Made by a program: the position numbers and the translations under genes. A stretch of DNA of 64,000 nucleotides, taken from assembly GCA_019636475.1 (NCBI GenBank), contig JAHBXN010000005.1, positions 62,001-126,000 of the forward strand, in the 5' to 3' direction. The DNA comes from Phycisphaerae bacterium. Lineage in GTDB: Bacteria; Planctomycetota; Phycisphaerae; UBA1845; UTPLA1. Shown in pieces: positions 36,702-46,024 of this stretch. Numbering within the stretch: the stretch's first letter is position 1; each line of letters starts with the position of its first letter. Below the pieces are notes generated by a model. The model saw only the letters and a list, made by a program, of their open reading frames with translations, was not told the DNA's origin and searched no databases.

Positions 36702-37521
36702 AATCACGCTGATCGAGGCTCCGGCTCGATGCAGACCCTCACGGCGGCTTGCCCTGATCGTCCTGTCGCTGGGCACAATCTGTGTCGTCACTCCGGCATG
36801 CGAACGAACAGGTCGTGGCAAACTATTCGAAAGCCGGAAATCCAGCCGGGATTATCTCGATCTGGCGCTCGAGTCGCAAAACGCGGACGAACGCCGCCGT
36901 GGCGTCGTCGGTCTCGCAAAAGGGGCCGATGGCCAGCGAGACTGGGCCGTCAAAGTATACGATACGCTGGCGCGGACTGATCCGGACGCGATGGTTCGCT
37001 GCGCCGCGCTTCGAGCTCTTGTGCCGTGCGAGCATTCGCCTCGCGTCGATACCTGCATCAAGCTGTTGCGAAGCGCCAGTGGACCGATCGAGGGCGTTCG
37101 AGAGGCGCCGGCAACGGTTCGATGGCGGGCCGCCCTGCTGCTGGGCCACGCGGTGCGAAGCGGCGCCTTTTCAGACGAGGAACGCGGACGCATCGTCGAG
37201 GTGTTGATCGATCGGGGCGCAAAAGAGCCGGATCAGAACGCGCGCCTGGCGATGATTGAAACGCTTGGCTACTTCCCCGAGCGCCGGGTGATTGAAATGC
37301 TCATCGGCACGCTGGAGTCAGACAATTTCACGCTGCAGCACGCCGCCGAAATGTCGCTGGCGATGCTCACGGGGGTGACGCACAATCACGATCCGGATGC
37401 CTGGGCCGCCTGGTACAAGTCAGTCGCTGATCCGTTCGAGCGTGCCGGCACCATGCCGCCGGCCGCGCTGTCGAAGCGCGGCGCGAAGTCCCATTGGGAT
37501 TGGCTGGGCTGGTGGGAGTAG
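36679..37521 (+). CDS. Exported HEAT-like protein overlapping murI
   Basis: Unrecognised protein of 280 residues from ATG 36679, which lies within the last codons of murI in another frame. The N-terminus has an Arg pair and a hydrophobic run (RRLALIVLSLGTICVVTPAC) ending in a Cys, a weak lipobox, so a lipoprotein is possible. The body has HEAT-like helices, for example MVRCAALRALVPC, VRWRAALLLGHAV and NARLAMIETLGYF, matching the style of the HEAT protein two genes upstream. Overlap with murI suggests coupled translation. The reading frame is open to 36577 but that would bury the export signal. Confidence 0.78.
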   Translation: MTSTPQSEITLIEAPARCRPSRRLALIVLSLGTICVVTPACERTGRGKLFESRKSSRDYLDLALESQNADERRRGVVGLAKGADGQRDWAVKVYDTLARTDPDAMVRCAALRALVPCEHSPRVDTCIKLLRSASGPIEGVREAPATVRWRAALLLGHAVRSGAFSDEERGRIVEVLIDRGAKEPDQNARLAMIETLGYFPERRVIEMLIGTLESDNFTLQHAAEMSLAMLTGVTHNHDPDAWAAWYKSVADPFERAGTMPPAALSKRGAKSHWDWLGWWE

Positions 37522-37539
37522 TGAGCCAGCGTCTTGAAG

Positions 37540-38604
37540 TCACACGCCGGCGGCCGCGGGCGACATGGCGTCGTCCAGCATCGCGCAGAACTTCCGGTCA
37601 CGGCGGCCTTCCCAGCTCTTGCTGTGATACGCGGCGGACGCAATGATCGGAAATGCGATCGTCGCTTCGCTGAACACCATTTGCTCGAAAGCTGTATCGA
37701 CCTTGCCCCAGCTTGAGGCTTCCTTAAGCGTGCTGCTGGACAACGCCCCATCACGAACGTCGGCAATGGTGATTTGAATCGCGTATTTGTGCATTTCCGG
37801 ATTGGCGCCCAGGATATCGGCCGCAACAACGATATCCTGCGTGAAATTCTTGGGCACGCCGCCACCGATCATGAAGAGACCTGTGACGGGATTCTTCACT
37901 TTGATCTGCGTCAATTCGTAGAAATCCTGCATGCTGTCAATTGTCATGCGGGGTGAGCCCATTCGCGTGCGAATGTACTCCACCAGCCCAAGACCGGCGG
38001 AGCAATCGTTGAACGCCGGCGCGAAGATCGGCACCTGCTTCTCAAAGGCGGTCTGCACGATCGAATCGACGCCCGCGCCATGCTCCTTCGCGTAGCGGCC
38101 CATCTCAAAGATGAACTCTCGCGAAGAATACGGCCTCGCATCCAGCCGCTCGGCGATCTTGAGGCAGGTTTCGTCGCAAACCCGCAGATCGTCTTCATCA
38201 ATGAATGTGTCGTAGATGCGGTCGATGTGAAGGTCGCGCAGCTCGTTATCATTGAGTCCGGCTTTGTAAACTTCGGGCGCGATGTAGTGCCGGAATCCGA
38301 GCGCTTCGAAGAAGTCCTGATCGACGATGTTGGCCCCGGTGCTTACAACGGCATCAACCATGTTGTGCCGCATCATGTCGATAATGACCTTCTTGAGCCC
38401 CGCGCTGATGAGCGAACCCGCAAGACAAAGGATCACGGCGCATTCCTTGTCCCGCAGCATCTTCTCATAAATCTCTGCGGCGCGGGACATATCGCGAGCA
38501 CTGAACGCCATCCGGCTCATTGCATTGATGAGCGGCCGCGTGTCAATCTGGGTGATGTCGATGTGCTCGATCGTCCTGGACAGCAGTTCCTTCTTGGTCG
38601 CCAT
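37540..38604 (-). CDS. Deoxyhypusine synthase-family protein
   Basis: Member of the deoxyhypusine/homospermidine synthase family, NAD-dependent enzymes that move the aminobutyl group of spermidine. The 354 residues keep the Rossmann-like NAD part (CLAGSLISAGLKKVI, VVSTGANIVDQD), GGGVPKNF, and EASSWGKV with the Lys that forms the enzyme-substrate imine in the human enzyme. Eukaryotes modify eIF5A this way. Bacteria have no eIF5A hypusination as a rule; bacterial homologues may make homospermidine or act on another acceptor. The ATG at 38604 follows CGGAG at 7 nt. It stands alone, converging on the HEAT-like gene. Confidence 0.9.
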   Translation of the reverse strand: MATKKELLSRTIEHIDITQIDTRPLINAMSRMAFSARDMSRAAEIYEKMLRDKECAVILCLAGSLISAGLKKVIIDMMRHNMVDAVVSTGANIVDQDFFEALGFRHYIAPEVYKAGLNDNELRDLHIDRIYDTFIDEDDLRVCDETCLKIAERLDARPYSSREFIFEMGRYAKEHGAGVDSIVQTAFEKQVPIFAPAFNDCSAGLGLVEYIRTRMGSPRMTIDSMQDFYELTQIKVKNPVTGLFMIGGGVPKNFTQDIVVAADILGANPEMHKYAIQITIADVRDGALSSSTLKEASSWGKVDTAFEQMVFSEATIAFPIIASAAYHSKSWEGRRDRKFCAMLDDAMSPAAAGV

Positions 38605-38693
38605 ACGAATCTCCGTCGGTAAGCGGGTCCGAAACCGGCGTGCCATCTTAATCGGACGGGCCCCAAGTCTCAACGCACCGTCAACCCCACATG

Positions 38694-38727
38694 AAAAAGC
38701 CCACGAGCGGTGGCTCATGGGCTCTTT
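38694..38727 (-). terminator. Rho-independent terminator of the PilZ gene
   Basis: Stem AGCCCATGAGC / GCTCGTGGGCT around a 4-base loop, followed on the minus strand by TTTTT. It lies just past the stop of the PilZ gene. The flanking A and T runs give it some ability to act in both directions. Confidence 0.85.
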
Positions 38728-38768
38728 GATTTCAGGTTTCAGGCAATCTGAATCCGCCGACTCTCTCG

Positions 38769-39236
38769 TCAGAAAGCGCTCGCGGTTTCGCCGGACCGGC
38801 GATTTCGCACCGAACCCAGCTTTCGCGCGGACTCCCACCGATCCGACTGGAGCACCGGATCGACACTTCGGCGATGATCCGAGAGCGTGTCGATCGGATC
38901 AAAAATCTCAAGACCCGGATCGCAGCACTGAATAAACCGCAAGCCCAGGCGAGCAATGCCGCGCTCCGGGCGACCGACGTTCATGACGACGGCCGTCTCA
39001 TGCCGAATGCGTCGCGGTTCGCCGTCTTCATTGTTACCCGGGGTTTCAAACTGAAGATCGAGATAATCACCCATCCCGGGCGCGTTGAACGCCGTCATCA
39101 CGACAGCAGCGCCGCCCGATGACAGGTCAACCAGATGTGCCGGAGCCTTCTCGGCCGCGCCATCCACGCGGATCATGATCGGAAGATTGGCCTGGGTTCG
39201 AGGGTCTCGTCGTCGTTCAAGCGGATCACGGACCAT
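38769..39236 (-). CDS. PilZ-domain protein
   Basis: Probable cyclic-di-GMP receptor of 155 residues. Residues 8-13 (RRRDPR) give the RxxxR nucleotide-binding motif and residues 37-43 (DLSSGGA) the D/N-x-S-x-x-G motif; both are intact. The domain ends near 110 and a polar Arg-rich tail of about 40 residues follows. No enzyme or membrane part is attached, so it is a stand-alone effector. It is a single-gene unit: a clear terminator follows, and the next gene on the left belongs to another transcript. Confidence 0.85.
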   Translation of the reverse strand: MVRDPLERRRDPRTQANLPIMIRVDGAAEKAPAHLVDLSSGGAAVVMTAFNAPGMGDYLDLQFETPGNNEDGEPRRIRHETAVVMNVGRPERGIARLGLRFIQCCDPGLEIFDPIDTLSDHRRSVDPVLQSDRWESARKLGSVRNRRSGETASAF

Positions 39237-39664
39237 GATTTCGCCTCACAAGGGGTGAATCATCACAGACGCCCCTTCATTACATTTCGAGCGTCCGCCA
39301 AACAGCTTGCTCATCGGGCCGCGCCGACCACGCGTTAAGCTATTTTCGTTCCCGGACGACGCCGACAGGCGTGGAACTCGACAATATTGACAGAACTTCG
39401 ATCCGCCCGACGCATCCAGGGAATACTTGTTTACCGCCTTTTTTCCGATTGCGGAGCACAATCGATCCCGAAGCGCCGATAAAATGGCCGTGAGGTCGGC
39501 TGGCGGACAGGCGAAGGGCGCGCGATTGATTCAAGGATCCCTCGCGGCAGTCCGGACTGATCAAGCAAAATTTCCCCAGATAGCCGCACTTGAAATGCCG
39601 CCCGTCTGCGGTCCTAATGTGCGATTTTCAATATTGAACGGTCCACCAACCAGAGGGCTGCCCG
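39237..39664. other. 428-base divergent gap between the PilZ gene and proS
   Basis: It must contain promoters for both flanking genes. I see a TTGACA near 39385 without a fitting -10, and no hairpin, riboswitch-like structure or convincing short gene. GAGGG directly before the proS ATG is the only clear site. Confidence 0.4.
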
Positions 39665-41446
39665 ATGCGCTGGTCGCAATTCTTCATCGTCACCACCAAG
39701 GAAACTCCGAAGGACGCGACCGCGCCGTCGCATCAGCTCATGCTGCGTACCGGGATGATTCGCCAGTTGGCGGCCGGAATCTACAGCTATCTGCCGCTCG
39801 GCTATCGCAGTCTTCGCAAGGTTGAAGAGATCGTCCGCGAGGAAATGAACCGCGCGGGAGCGATCGAATTGCACATGCCGGTGCTGCATCCGATCGAACT
39901 GTGGGAAGAAACAAATCGAGTAGCCGCGATGGGCGAAGTCCTGCTGCGACTCGGTGGGCCCGAGGGCGATTGGCGTTCGCAGACCGTGCTCGGACCGACG
40001 CACGAGGAAGTGATCACCGAGATCGCCCGCGCGTATCTCGGCAGTTACAAGCAGTTGCCCATCAACCTCTATCAGATCCAGGTGAAGTTCCGTGGCGAGG
40101 CGCGGCCCAAATCCGGCGTGCTGCGGACCCGCGAGTTCCTGATGAAGGACGCGTACAGCTTCCACGACACCGCTGAAAGCCTCGATGAAGGCTACAGGAA
40201 GATGTACGACGCATACTGCCGGATATTCTCGCGCTGCGGCCTGCCCTATGTCGCGGTCGAAGCGGAGAGCGGTCCGATAGGCGGTGACGCTTCGCACGAA
40301 TTCATGGTGCTCACCGATGCCGGCGAAGACTATGTCGCGCTGACCGAGAACAACGACTACGCGGCGAACACAGAGCGCGCCGTCTGCGCGGCTTTGGCAC
40401 AACAGACCGAGGAGATGAAACCGCTAGAGGAAGTGCATACGCCGGATCAGCGAACGATTGACGAGGTCTCGGCATTTCTCGAGACGACGCCCGCTCGAAT
40501 GATCAAGACCCTGATCTATGAATGTGCAACGGTTCGTGGTGATGACAGCGGAAAAGGAAAAACGCCGCCCGAACAGCTGGTGACCGTGGTCCTCGTTCGC
40601 GGCGATCACGACGTGAACGAAAACAAGCTATACCGCGTCACCAAAGCGCGACTCGAATTGGCCAGCCCCACCACGATTCAAAGGCTCACCGGCGCCGATG
40701 TCGGTTTTGCCGGGCCGCACAATCTCGATCGATCGGGCGTATCTTATCGGCTGATTGTCGATCAGGCCGTCAGCGTCATGCGCAATGGCGCCAGCGGCGC
40801 GAACAAAACGGATTATCATGCAGTCAACATCAATCCGGGCCGCGACTTCGCACTGGAAGGGCCGAATGTCGTGGTGGCGGACGTCCGCAACGTCGTTGAC
40901 GGCGATCTGTCTCCGAAGGGAAGCGGTTCCCCGATCCGCCTGCGCAAAGCGATTGAAGTCGGCCATGTCTTCAAGCTGGGCACCAAGTACAGTGTCGCCA
41001 TGAAGGCACACTATCTTGACAAGAACGGAAAGGCCCAGCCGCATATCATGGGATGTTACGGCATCGGTCTGACGCGCACGCTCGCGGCCGCGCTCGAAGC
41101 CCATCACGACGAAAACGGGGCGATCTGGCCGATGAGCATCGCGCCCTTCCAGGTGCTCATCATCGCGCTCGATCCGCGTGACGAGGAAGTCATGACCCTG
41201 GCGAGCAGGCTCCACGACGATTTGACCGCTGCGAATGTGGATGTGTTGTTTGACGACCGCGACGAGCGGGCCGGCTTCAAATTCAAGGACGCCGATCTGG
41301 TCGGCATTCCTCTGCGTGTGGTGATCGGCAAACGAGCCCTGGCGGAAGGCGTGGTGGAGTTCTCACACCGCCGCACTCCGAAGGATGTCCGCAAAATCCC
41401 TCCGGCCGACGTGCACCAGGCGGTGCTCGACGCCATCGAGAATTGA
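39665..41446 (+). CDS. proS: Prolyl-tRNA synthetase (bacterial type with editing insertion)
   Basis: Joins proline to tRNA-Pro. The 593 residues follow the bacterial layout: class II motif 1 and start of the core (MIRQLAAGIYSYLPLGYRSLRKVEEIVREEM), VLGPTHEEVI, motif 2 region (FRGEARPKSGVLRTREFLMKDAYSFH), an inserted editing domain between about 230 and 390, motif 3 (GCYGIGLTRTLAA) and the anticodon-binding domain. The editing insert would clear Ala-tRNA-Pro. GAGGG lies 6 nt before the ATG. It heads a run proS-nusB-ftsY on one strand. Confidence 0.97.
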   Translation: MRWSQFFIVTTKETPKDATAPSHQLMLRTGMIRQLAAGIYSYLPLGYRSLRKVEEIVREEMNRAGAIELHMPVLHPIELWEETNRVAAMGEVLLRLGGPEGDWRSQTVLGPTHEEVITEIARAYLGSYKQLPINLYQIQVKFRGEARPKSGVLRTREFLMKDAYSFHDTAESLDEGYRKMYDAYCRIFSRCGLPYVAVEAESGPIGGDASHEFMVLTDAGEDYVALTENNDYAANTERAVCAALAQQTEEMKPLEEVHTPDQRTIDEVSAFLETTPARMIKTLIYECATVRGDDSGKGKTPPEQLVTVVLVRGDHDVNENKLYRVTKARLELASPTTIQRLTGADVGFAGPHNLDRSGVSYRLIVDQAVSVMRNGASGANKTDYHAVNINPGRDFALEGPNVVVADVRNVVDGDLSPKGSGSPIRLRKAIEVGHVFKLGTKYSVAMKAHYLDKNGKAQPHIMGCYGIGLTRTLAAALEAHHDENGAIWPMSIAPFQVLIIALDPRDEEVMTLASRLHDDLTAANVDVLFDDRDERAGFKFKDADLVGIPLRVVIGKRALAEGVVEFSHRRTPKDVRKIPPADVHQAVLDAIEN

Positions 41447-41491
41447 CCGCGGTAGTCCGCGCCGACACGGTCGGTTGCGCCTCCCGGCGGC

Positions 41492-41520
41492 TTGCGAGAA
41501 CGGCCGATTTCGCCTATCAA
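41492..41520 (+). promoter_or_regulatory. Promoter candidate directly before nusB
   Basis: TTGCGA (41492-41497), 17 bases, TATCAA (41515-41520). The expected transcription start coincides with the nusB ATG at 41528, again pointing to a leaderless message. Read-through from proS is the alternative. Confidence 0.4.
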
Positions 41521-41527
41521 TGGGAGC

Positions 41528-41992
41528 ATGATCGATCGCCGTCACGCCCGAACGCTCGCCATGCAGGCTCTTTGTGTTTTCGACCATCTTGGGGACGAAT
41601 TCGCCGGCGACCTGGATGCCTTTCTCGGCGATGAAAATCCTCCCGCGGAAGTGAGGAAGTATGCCCGCAGCCTCGTGGACGACTACCGAATCGATCGATC
41701 CGCGATCGATGAGTGCATCCAGTCAGTCGTCGAGAATTGGGAGTTGAAGCGGCTCGCTCCGATCGACCGAAATGTCCTGCGAATCGCGGTTTGTGAACTG
41801 TTCCACCGGCCGGAGGTTCCGCCGAAGGTGGCGATTAACGAGGCGATTGAAATCGGAAAAACCTTTGGCACGATGGAAACCGGCGCGTTTATCAACGGGA
41901 TTCTCGATGCCGTCATGAAGCAGCGTACGGCAGGTGCTTCGGAAGCGACGGCCGAACCGGTCGCCCAGGACAGCTTAAACGGAGATGCGTAG
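41528..41992 (+). CDS. nusB: Transcription antitermination factor NusB
   Basis: All-helical RNA-binding protein that with NusE (S10) holds rRNA antitermination complexes. The 154 residues start MIDRRHARTLAMQALC, the typical NusB opening with an Arg-rich RNA-binding end. LAPIDRNVLRIAVCEL and PPKVAINEAIEIGKTFG complete the signature. The C-terminal 20 residues are an Ala/Glu extension. I chose ATG 41528; a TTG 12 codons earlier is in frame. It follows proS by 81 nt. Confidence 0.94.
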   Translation: MIDRRHARTLAMQALCVFDHLGDEFAGDLDAFLGDENPPAEVRKYARSLVDDYRIDRSAIDECIQSVVENWELKRLAPIDRNVLRIAVCELFHRPEVPPKVAINEAIEIGKTFGTMETGAFINGILDAVMKQRTAGASEATAEPVAQDSLNGDA

Positions 41993-42093
41993 GAATTTAG
42001 CATGGCCTGAATAGAAATCGGCATCACCAATCGTCCACAACAACGGTCCGCGTCCGAATTCACCCTTCGACTTTTATTCTCTTCAAATCCGCC

Positions 42094-43008
42094 ATGGGTC
42101 TCTTCGATCGATTCAAGAAAGCGCTCACCAAGACCCGCGAGAAAATCGTCAGCGGGTTCAAGTCGATTCTCCCGTTTGGTCGTGCAATCGATGAAGCTCT
42201 GCTTGAAGATGTCTATGAGACAATGATCCGCGACGATTTCGGCCCCGCAACGGCCGACAAGCTGATCGGCGCCGTTCGCGAATCGTGGAAGAAAAAGGAA
42301 ATCGCCCAGTCCCAGGACATCATCGAATTTCTGAAGCGATACATCATCGGCAAATGGCCGGCCGACATCCGATCACTCGCCAAGGCATCGAGCGGGCCGA
42401 CGGTCATCCTCATCGCGGGGATTAATGGCAGCGGCAAAACCACGAGCGTCGCAAAGCTCGCGAATCACCTCAAGAAACAGGGCAATAAGGTCATGGTCGC
42501 GGCGTGCGACACTTATCGCGCAGCCGCGGTGCTTCAACTTACCGAATGGGCCGGCCGATGCGGCGTCGATATCGTCAAGCACGATCAGGGCGCTGATCCC
42601 GGCGCAGTCGCATACGACGCATGCGAGGCTGCCATCGCCCGAAAGATCGACATCCTTCTGGTGGACACGGCGGGGCGCCTGCATACGCAGGATCATCTCA
42701 TGCGGGAGTTGAACAAGATCCAGCGCGTCGTTGAAAAGAAACTGCCCGGCGCGCCGCACGAGGTGCTGCTTGTGCTCGACGCGACGATCGGGCAAAACGC
42801 CGTTCAGCAGGCACGCATGTTCAGCGAGCATGTCAAGGTCAGCGGCATCATACTCGCAAAGCTGGATGGTAGCGCAAAAGGCGGTATTGTGGTCGGCATT
42901 CGCGACCAACTCAACGTGCCCGTGAAGTTTGTCGGCCTGGGTGAGTCGATTGACGACATTGAGCCGTTCGATCCGCATGTGTTCGTCGACGCATTGTTCG
43001 CCGAATGA
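42094..43008 (+). CDS. ftsY: Signal recognition particle receptor FtsY
   Basis: SRP receptor GTPase that docks ribosomes making membrane proteins. The 304-residue protein is a minimal NG form: an amphipathic start (MGLFDRFKKALTKTREKIVSGF), an N domain to about 100, then G1 GINGSGKTT, the DTYRAAA insertion loop, G3 DTAGRLHT, G4-like AKLDGSAKGG and GLGESIDDIEPFDP. It lacks the long acidic A domain of E. coli FtsY and probably reaches the membrane through its N-terminal helix. It is the third gene after proS and nusB. Confidence 0.96.
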   Translation: MGLFDRFKKALTKTREKIVSGFKSILPFGRAIDEALLEDVYETMIRDDFGPATADKLIGAVRESWKKKEIAQSQDIIEFLKRYIIGKWPADIRSLAKASSGPTVILIAGINGSGKTTSVAKLANHLKKQGNKVMVAACDTYRAAAVLQLTEWAGRCGVDIVKHDQGADPGAVAYDACEAAIARKIDILLVDTAGRLHTQDHLMRELNKIQRVVEKKLPGAPHEVLLVLDATIGQNAVQQARMFSEHVKVSGIILAKLDGSAKGGIVVGIRDQLNVPVKFVGLGESIDDIEPFDPHVFVDALFAE

Positions 43009-43063
43009 CCCCCACGGTCAGCCCTCCAAGGGACTAACGCCTCGACCCATCGGCTGTACCTCC

Positions 43064-45841
43064 TCATGGCTGGCTGAGCAGCAGATCCACAAAGGGCGGC
43101 ACGTCTTCGTGATCGCATCGACCGTCACAGTTGATGTCGGCCGTCGGGAAGAACAGGAAGTTGAGATTGCCGACCGTCGCCTGCACAAAAATGCGAACGT
43201 CTGTTCCGTTGATGACGCCATCCGAATTCAGGTCTCCCGCGCCCAGACCGGCTCCCACCACCGACTGAATACCGGTGTAGGTTTTGTGGCGGGTCTTGAT
43301 GACACCATCCGGAGCTTCCTCGATCGCAACAATATCCAGGCGGTGGTTGCCGCGGGCGAGGCTGCCAAGAGACAACGTGAAATCCTCGTAGTTGCGGGCT
43401 GCCTGTCCCGCTCCACCGGCCAGTGCCGCACCCACAAAATCAAAAGTCTCAAGCCGATCGACATACATGAAGACGCGGTCGATCGCGGGGCTTGAAGCCT
43501 GGGCGACGAATGCAGCAGGCAGTGCCGTGATGTCGGCATTGCAGTCATTTGAGGGCGAGACCAGCGTGAAATCCGGGTCCTCGATATCCACATAAATGAC
43601 GATTCGGAATTCGCCGAAAAGCGGGCTGTCGGTCGGATTGCGATGCCGGAAAGCACGCACCGTGATATAGTGATAGCCCTCTCCCAGCGCCGCCGCATTG
43701 ATCGTCTGCCGATACACGCCGGTCCCGCCGGTATAGCGGGGAGAATTTCCCGTAACGAAGTTTTCAAATCCGTAGCGCGGATCGGTGTGCAACGTGTTGC
43801 CCGGTCCGAAATCCACCTGCGAGTCGCCGTTGTAATCCACGAACCCCTGATCGATTCGGAACACCGCCTCGTCATCCGTATTCGGATCGAGCGGGTCGGT
43901 GTGGGCGGTCTGCAGGAGAATGTCAAACGTTTCCGAGCGAACGACTGTCACGGGATTCAGCCGCCGTCGATATGCCGGAATCCCGACTCCCTGTGGCGGC
44001 GCGACCGTAGTCGTCGCATTGTCTATCGAAAGCGTTCCTGTCGGAACGGCCGGTCCATAGATTACATATCCACGACCGTGGAATACGCCGTTCGCATTGC
44101 GATTGCGCGGCACATTGAGAAACTGTCCGTTCGGCGCGTCGCCATGTATGAGGCGGCCGTCTGCGCCGACGATAAGGAGGTTGGGAATCTGATTGTTCGG
44201 ATCGACAATGGGATCGTTCGCATTGCCGGTCAGTTCATGCAGGCGTGTGCCCGCGGGAAAAGCGGTTTGAACGTTTCTCACATCATGGCCGTTTGATTCC
44301 AGGTCATTAAGCCCGACGAGCACATTGTCCGGACCGCTTGGCGTCCTGCGCGTGAAGGCCAGGACATCATTCTGCGACGGATTGACCGCATCCGTGTTGT
44401 TGATCGGAATGAAATAGCCGCGGGCGTACTGATTGTGAATCTTGATGAGCGTCGTGATTTCATTGCTGCCGAGTCCCAGCGCGTCGTCGCGCCCGTTTGC
44501 ACGCGGAAAATTCGCCTGATTCGTACCGAATTGAAGCGCGTTGTGATAGACGATTGGAATTCCGGTGCGCATCAGCGTGTACGCCTGCACGACGGTGTCG
44601 TTCTCATCATCAGGAATGGTGTTGTCATGGCTGTTGACGTGATGGACGCCCAGACTGCCGTTGTTGAATCCGTCATCCGACAGGTCCACCGACGCGGACA
44701 ACACGTTCGACCAGGACCCGGCGCCGTCCGCGTTGACGAGATCACGAAGCTGCCCCGCTTCGTTAAGGTCCAGCGCGTCGCGATTGCCGAATTCGGCGCC
44801 CTGCGCCGGCCACCCGCCGCCGTTGATCGACCGGCGGATCCAGTTCCGCATCGTGTTGTTGCCTTCGACGGCTTCGACAAAAGAGAACGGCGTCTTGACC
44901 AGCCCGTCAAAATCGACCCATCGCTGATAGACCACCGAATCCCAGAGATTGTCCCAGAACCATGTCTGAATGTGCTTGGCGGCATCCAGGCGAAAACCGT
45001 CCACCTTCAGCACTTCCAGGTAATACTGCGTTGAGCGCAGCAGAAGATCGTTGGCATTCTCGAGCACGGCATCGCCCGCAAGAGGATTCTCAAGATTGTA
45101 CGGGAAGAACGTGAAGTTCAGCGTGCCGGGGTTGCGACTCGTCCCCGGATTCACCACGGCCTGGCCCGGCAGATCGAGATCGGGGTAAAACGCCGCATTG
45201 CTCGCCTTCGGGATGTTGTAAAGTGTCCCGGCGGGAATGTTATCCGGATGACCGGGAGTGACTGGATGACGAATGTACGAGTAGTTCTTCTGCTGCGCGA
45301 TGTCGATCAGCCCCACGAGTCGACCATCATAAAGATTGTAACAGGGGTCGGCCGGTTGCTGCGACTGGGGGCACCCGCCGGAATAGACGTTGAAATCGCC
45401 ATACAAATCGCCCGGACGACTTAGAACGAAGCCGGGGTAGCCGCCTTGTGTCACAAATGTGGCATCATTGTGATCGCGGAAGCCGTTGTGATTCATAATC
45501 AGGTCAACATAGACACGATTGGCCGCGCGGTGAAATTCGTCAACCATGATACGGAAGTCAGACTCGGTCCCGTAGTGAGTCGGACTTCCGGCAGTGCCAA
45601 GGTCGAATCGATCAAAAAGGTCGTAGCCCGCGCTGAACGTGCCGCCTTCGCCCTTCTGAATCGGCGGGAGCCAGACACATTCATACCCCGCGATGAACAC
45701 GTCCGGCATGCGATGCCTGATCACGCTCCATTCCGCCTCGAAGTACTGAAGCATGACCGGCTCCGGCTCGTCGCCAAAAGTTGCGGAAGCCGGGATTGAG
45801 CAAACCGCCATGCACAGGCTCAACAAGATCGATTGTCGCAT
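43064..45841 (-). CDS. Secreted GH13 alpha-amylase with dockerin-like tail
   Basis: Extracellular or periplasmic alpha-amylase-family glycoside hydrolase of 925 residues acting on alpha-1,4-glucans. The signal peptide is MRQSILLSLCMAVCSIPASA. The barrel carries region I (DLIMNHNG), D286 (GFRLDAAKH, nucleophile), E323 (FVEAVEG, acid/base) and D406 (NSHDN). After about residue 600 come beta-rich parts I cannot name, and the last 60 residues (GDLNSDGVINGTDV...ADINCDGRCDHEDV) form a dockerin-like Ca-binding doublet. ATG 45841 has GAGGGG 7 nt upstream, preferred over earlier in-frame ATGs. It ends close to ftsY, converging. Confidence 0.9.
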   Translation of the reverse strand: MRQSILLSLCMAVCSIPASATFGDEPEPVMLQYFEAEWSVIRHRMPDVFIAGYECVWLPPIQKGEGGTFSAGYDLFDRFDLGTAGSPTHYGTESDFRIMVDEFHRAANRVYVDLIMNHNGFRDHNDATFVTQGGYPGFVLSRPGDLYGDFNVYSGGCPQSQQPADPCYNLYDGRLVGLIDIAQQKNYSYIRHPVTPGHPDNIPAGTLYNIPKASNAAFYPDLDLPGQAVVNPGTSRNPGTLNFTFFPYNLENPLAGDAVLENANDLLLRSTQYYLEVLKVDGFRLDAAKHIQTWFWDNLWDSVVYQRWVDFDGLVKTPFSFVEAVEGNNTMRNWIRRSINGGGWPAQGAEFGNRDALDLNEAGQLRDLVNADGAGSWSNVLSASVDLSDDGFNNGSLGVHHVNSHDNTIPDDENDTVVQAYTLMRTGIPIVYHNALQFGTNQANFPRANGRDDALGLGSNEITTLIKIHNQYARGYFIPINNTDAVNPSQNDVLAFTRRTPSGPDNVLVGLNDLESNGHDVRNVQTAFPAGTRLHELTGNANDPIVDPNNQIPNLLIVGADGRLIHGDAPNGQFLNVPRNRNANGVFHGRGYVIYGPAVPTGTLSIDNATTTVAPPQGVGIPAYRRRLNPVTVVRSETFDILLQTAHTDPLDPNTDDEAVFRIDQGFVDYNGDSQVDFGPGNTLHTDPRYGFENFVTGNSPRYTGGTGVYRQTINAAALGEGYHYITVRAFRHRNPTDSPLFGEFRIVIYVDIEDPDFTLVSPSNDCNADITALPAAFVAQASSPAIDRVFMYVDRLETFDFVGAALAGGAGQAARNYEDFTLSLGSLARGNHRLDIVAIEEAPDGVIKTRHKTYTGIQSVVGAGLGAGDLNSDGVINGTDVRIFVQATVGNLNFLFFPTADINCDGRCDHEDVPPFVDLLLSQP

Positions 45842-45969
45842 CAAACGTCCCCTCATGTCGTTTGTCATTTCTCTAATAAGGAAGCGAGTACGCAACTGGC
45901 CGCTGATCGCGTCGGGTCCCAGCCGCGCTGCTCGAACTGCGAGGGCAGACAACCCCGTGTATCAACGCA

Positions 45970-45999
45970 GCGGGCCGCGCATATTGCATCGCAGCCCGC
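45970..45999 (-). terminator. Hairpin after the 1360-residue protein gene
   Basis: Ten-base arms at 45970-45979 and 45990-45999 (GCGGGCTGCG with CGCGGCCCGC in the minus-strand RNA), 25 nt beyond the stop. No U-run follows, so it may be a terminator of the stem-only kind or protect the transcript end. Confidence 0.4.
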
Positions 46000-46024
46000 C
46001 GCATAAAACCGTTCACACTCCGCA

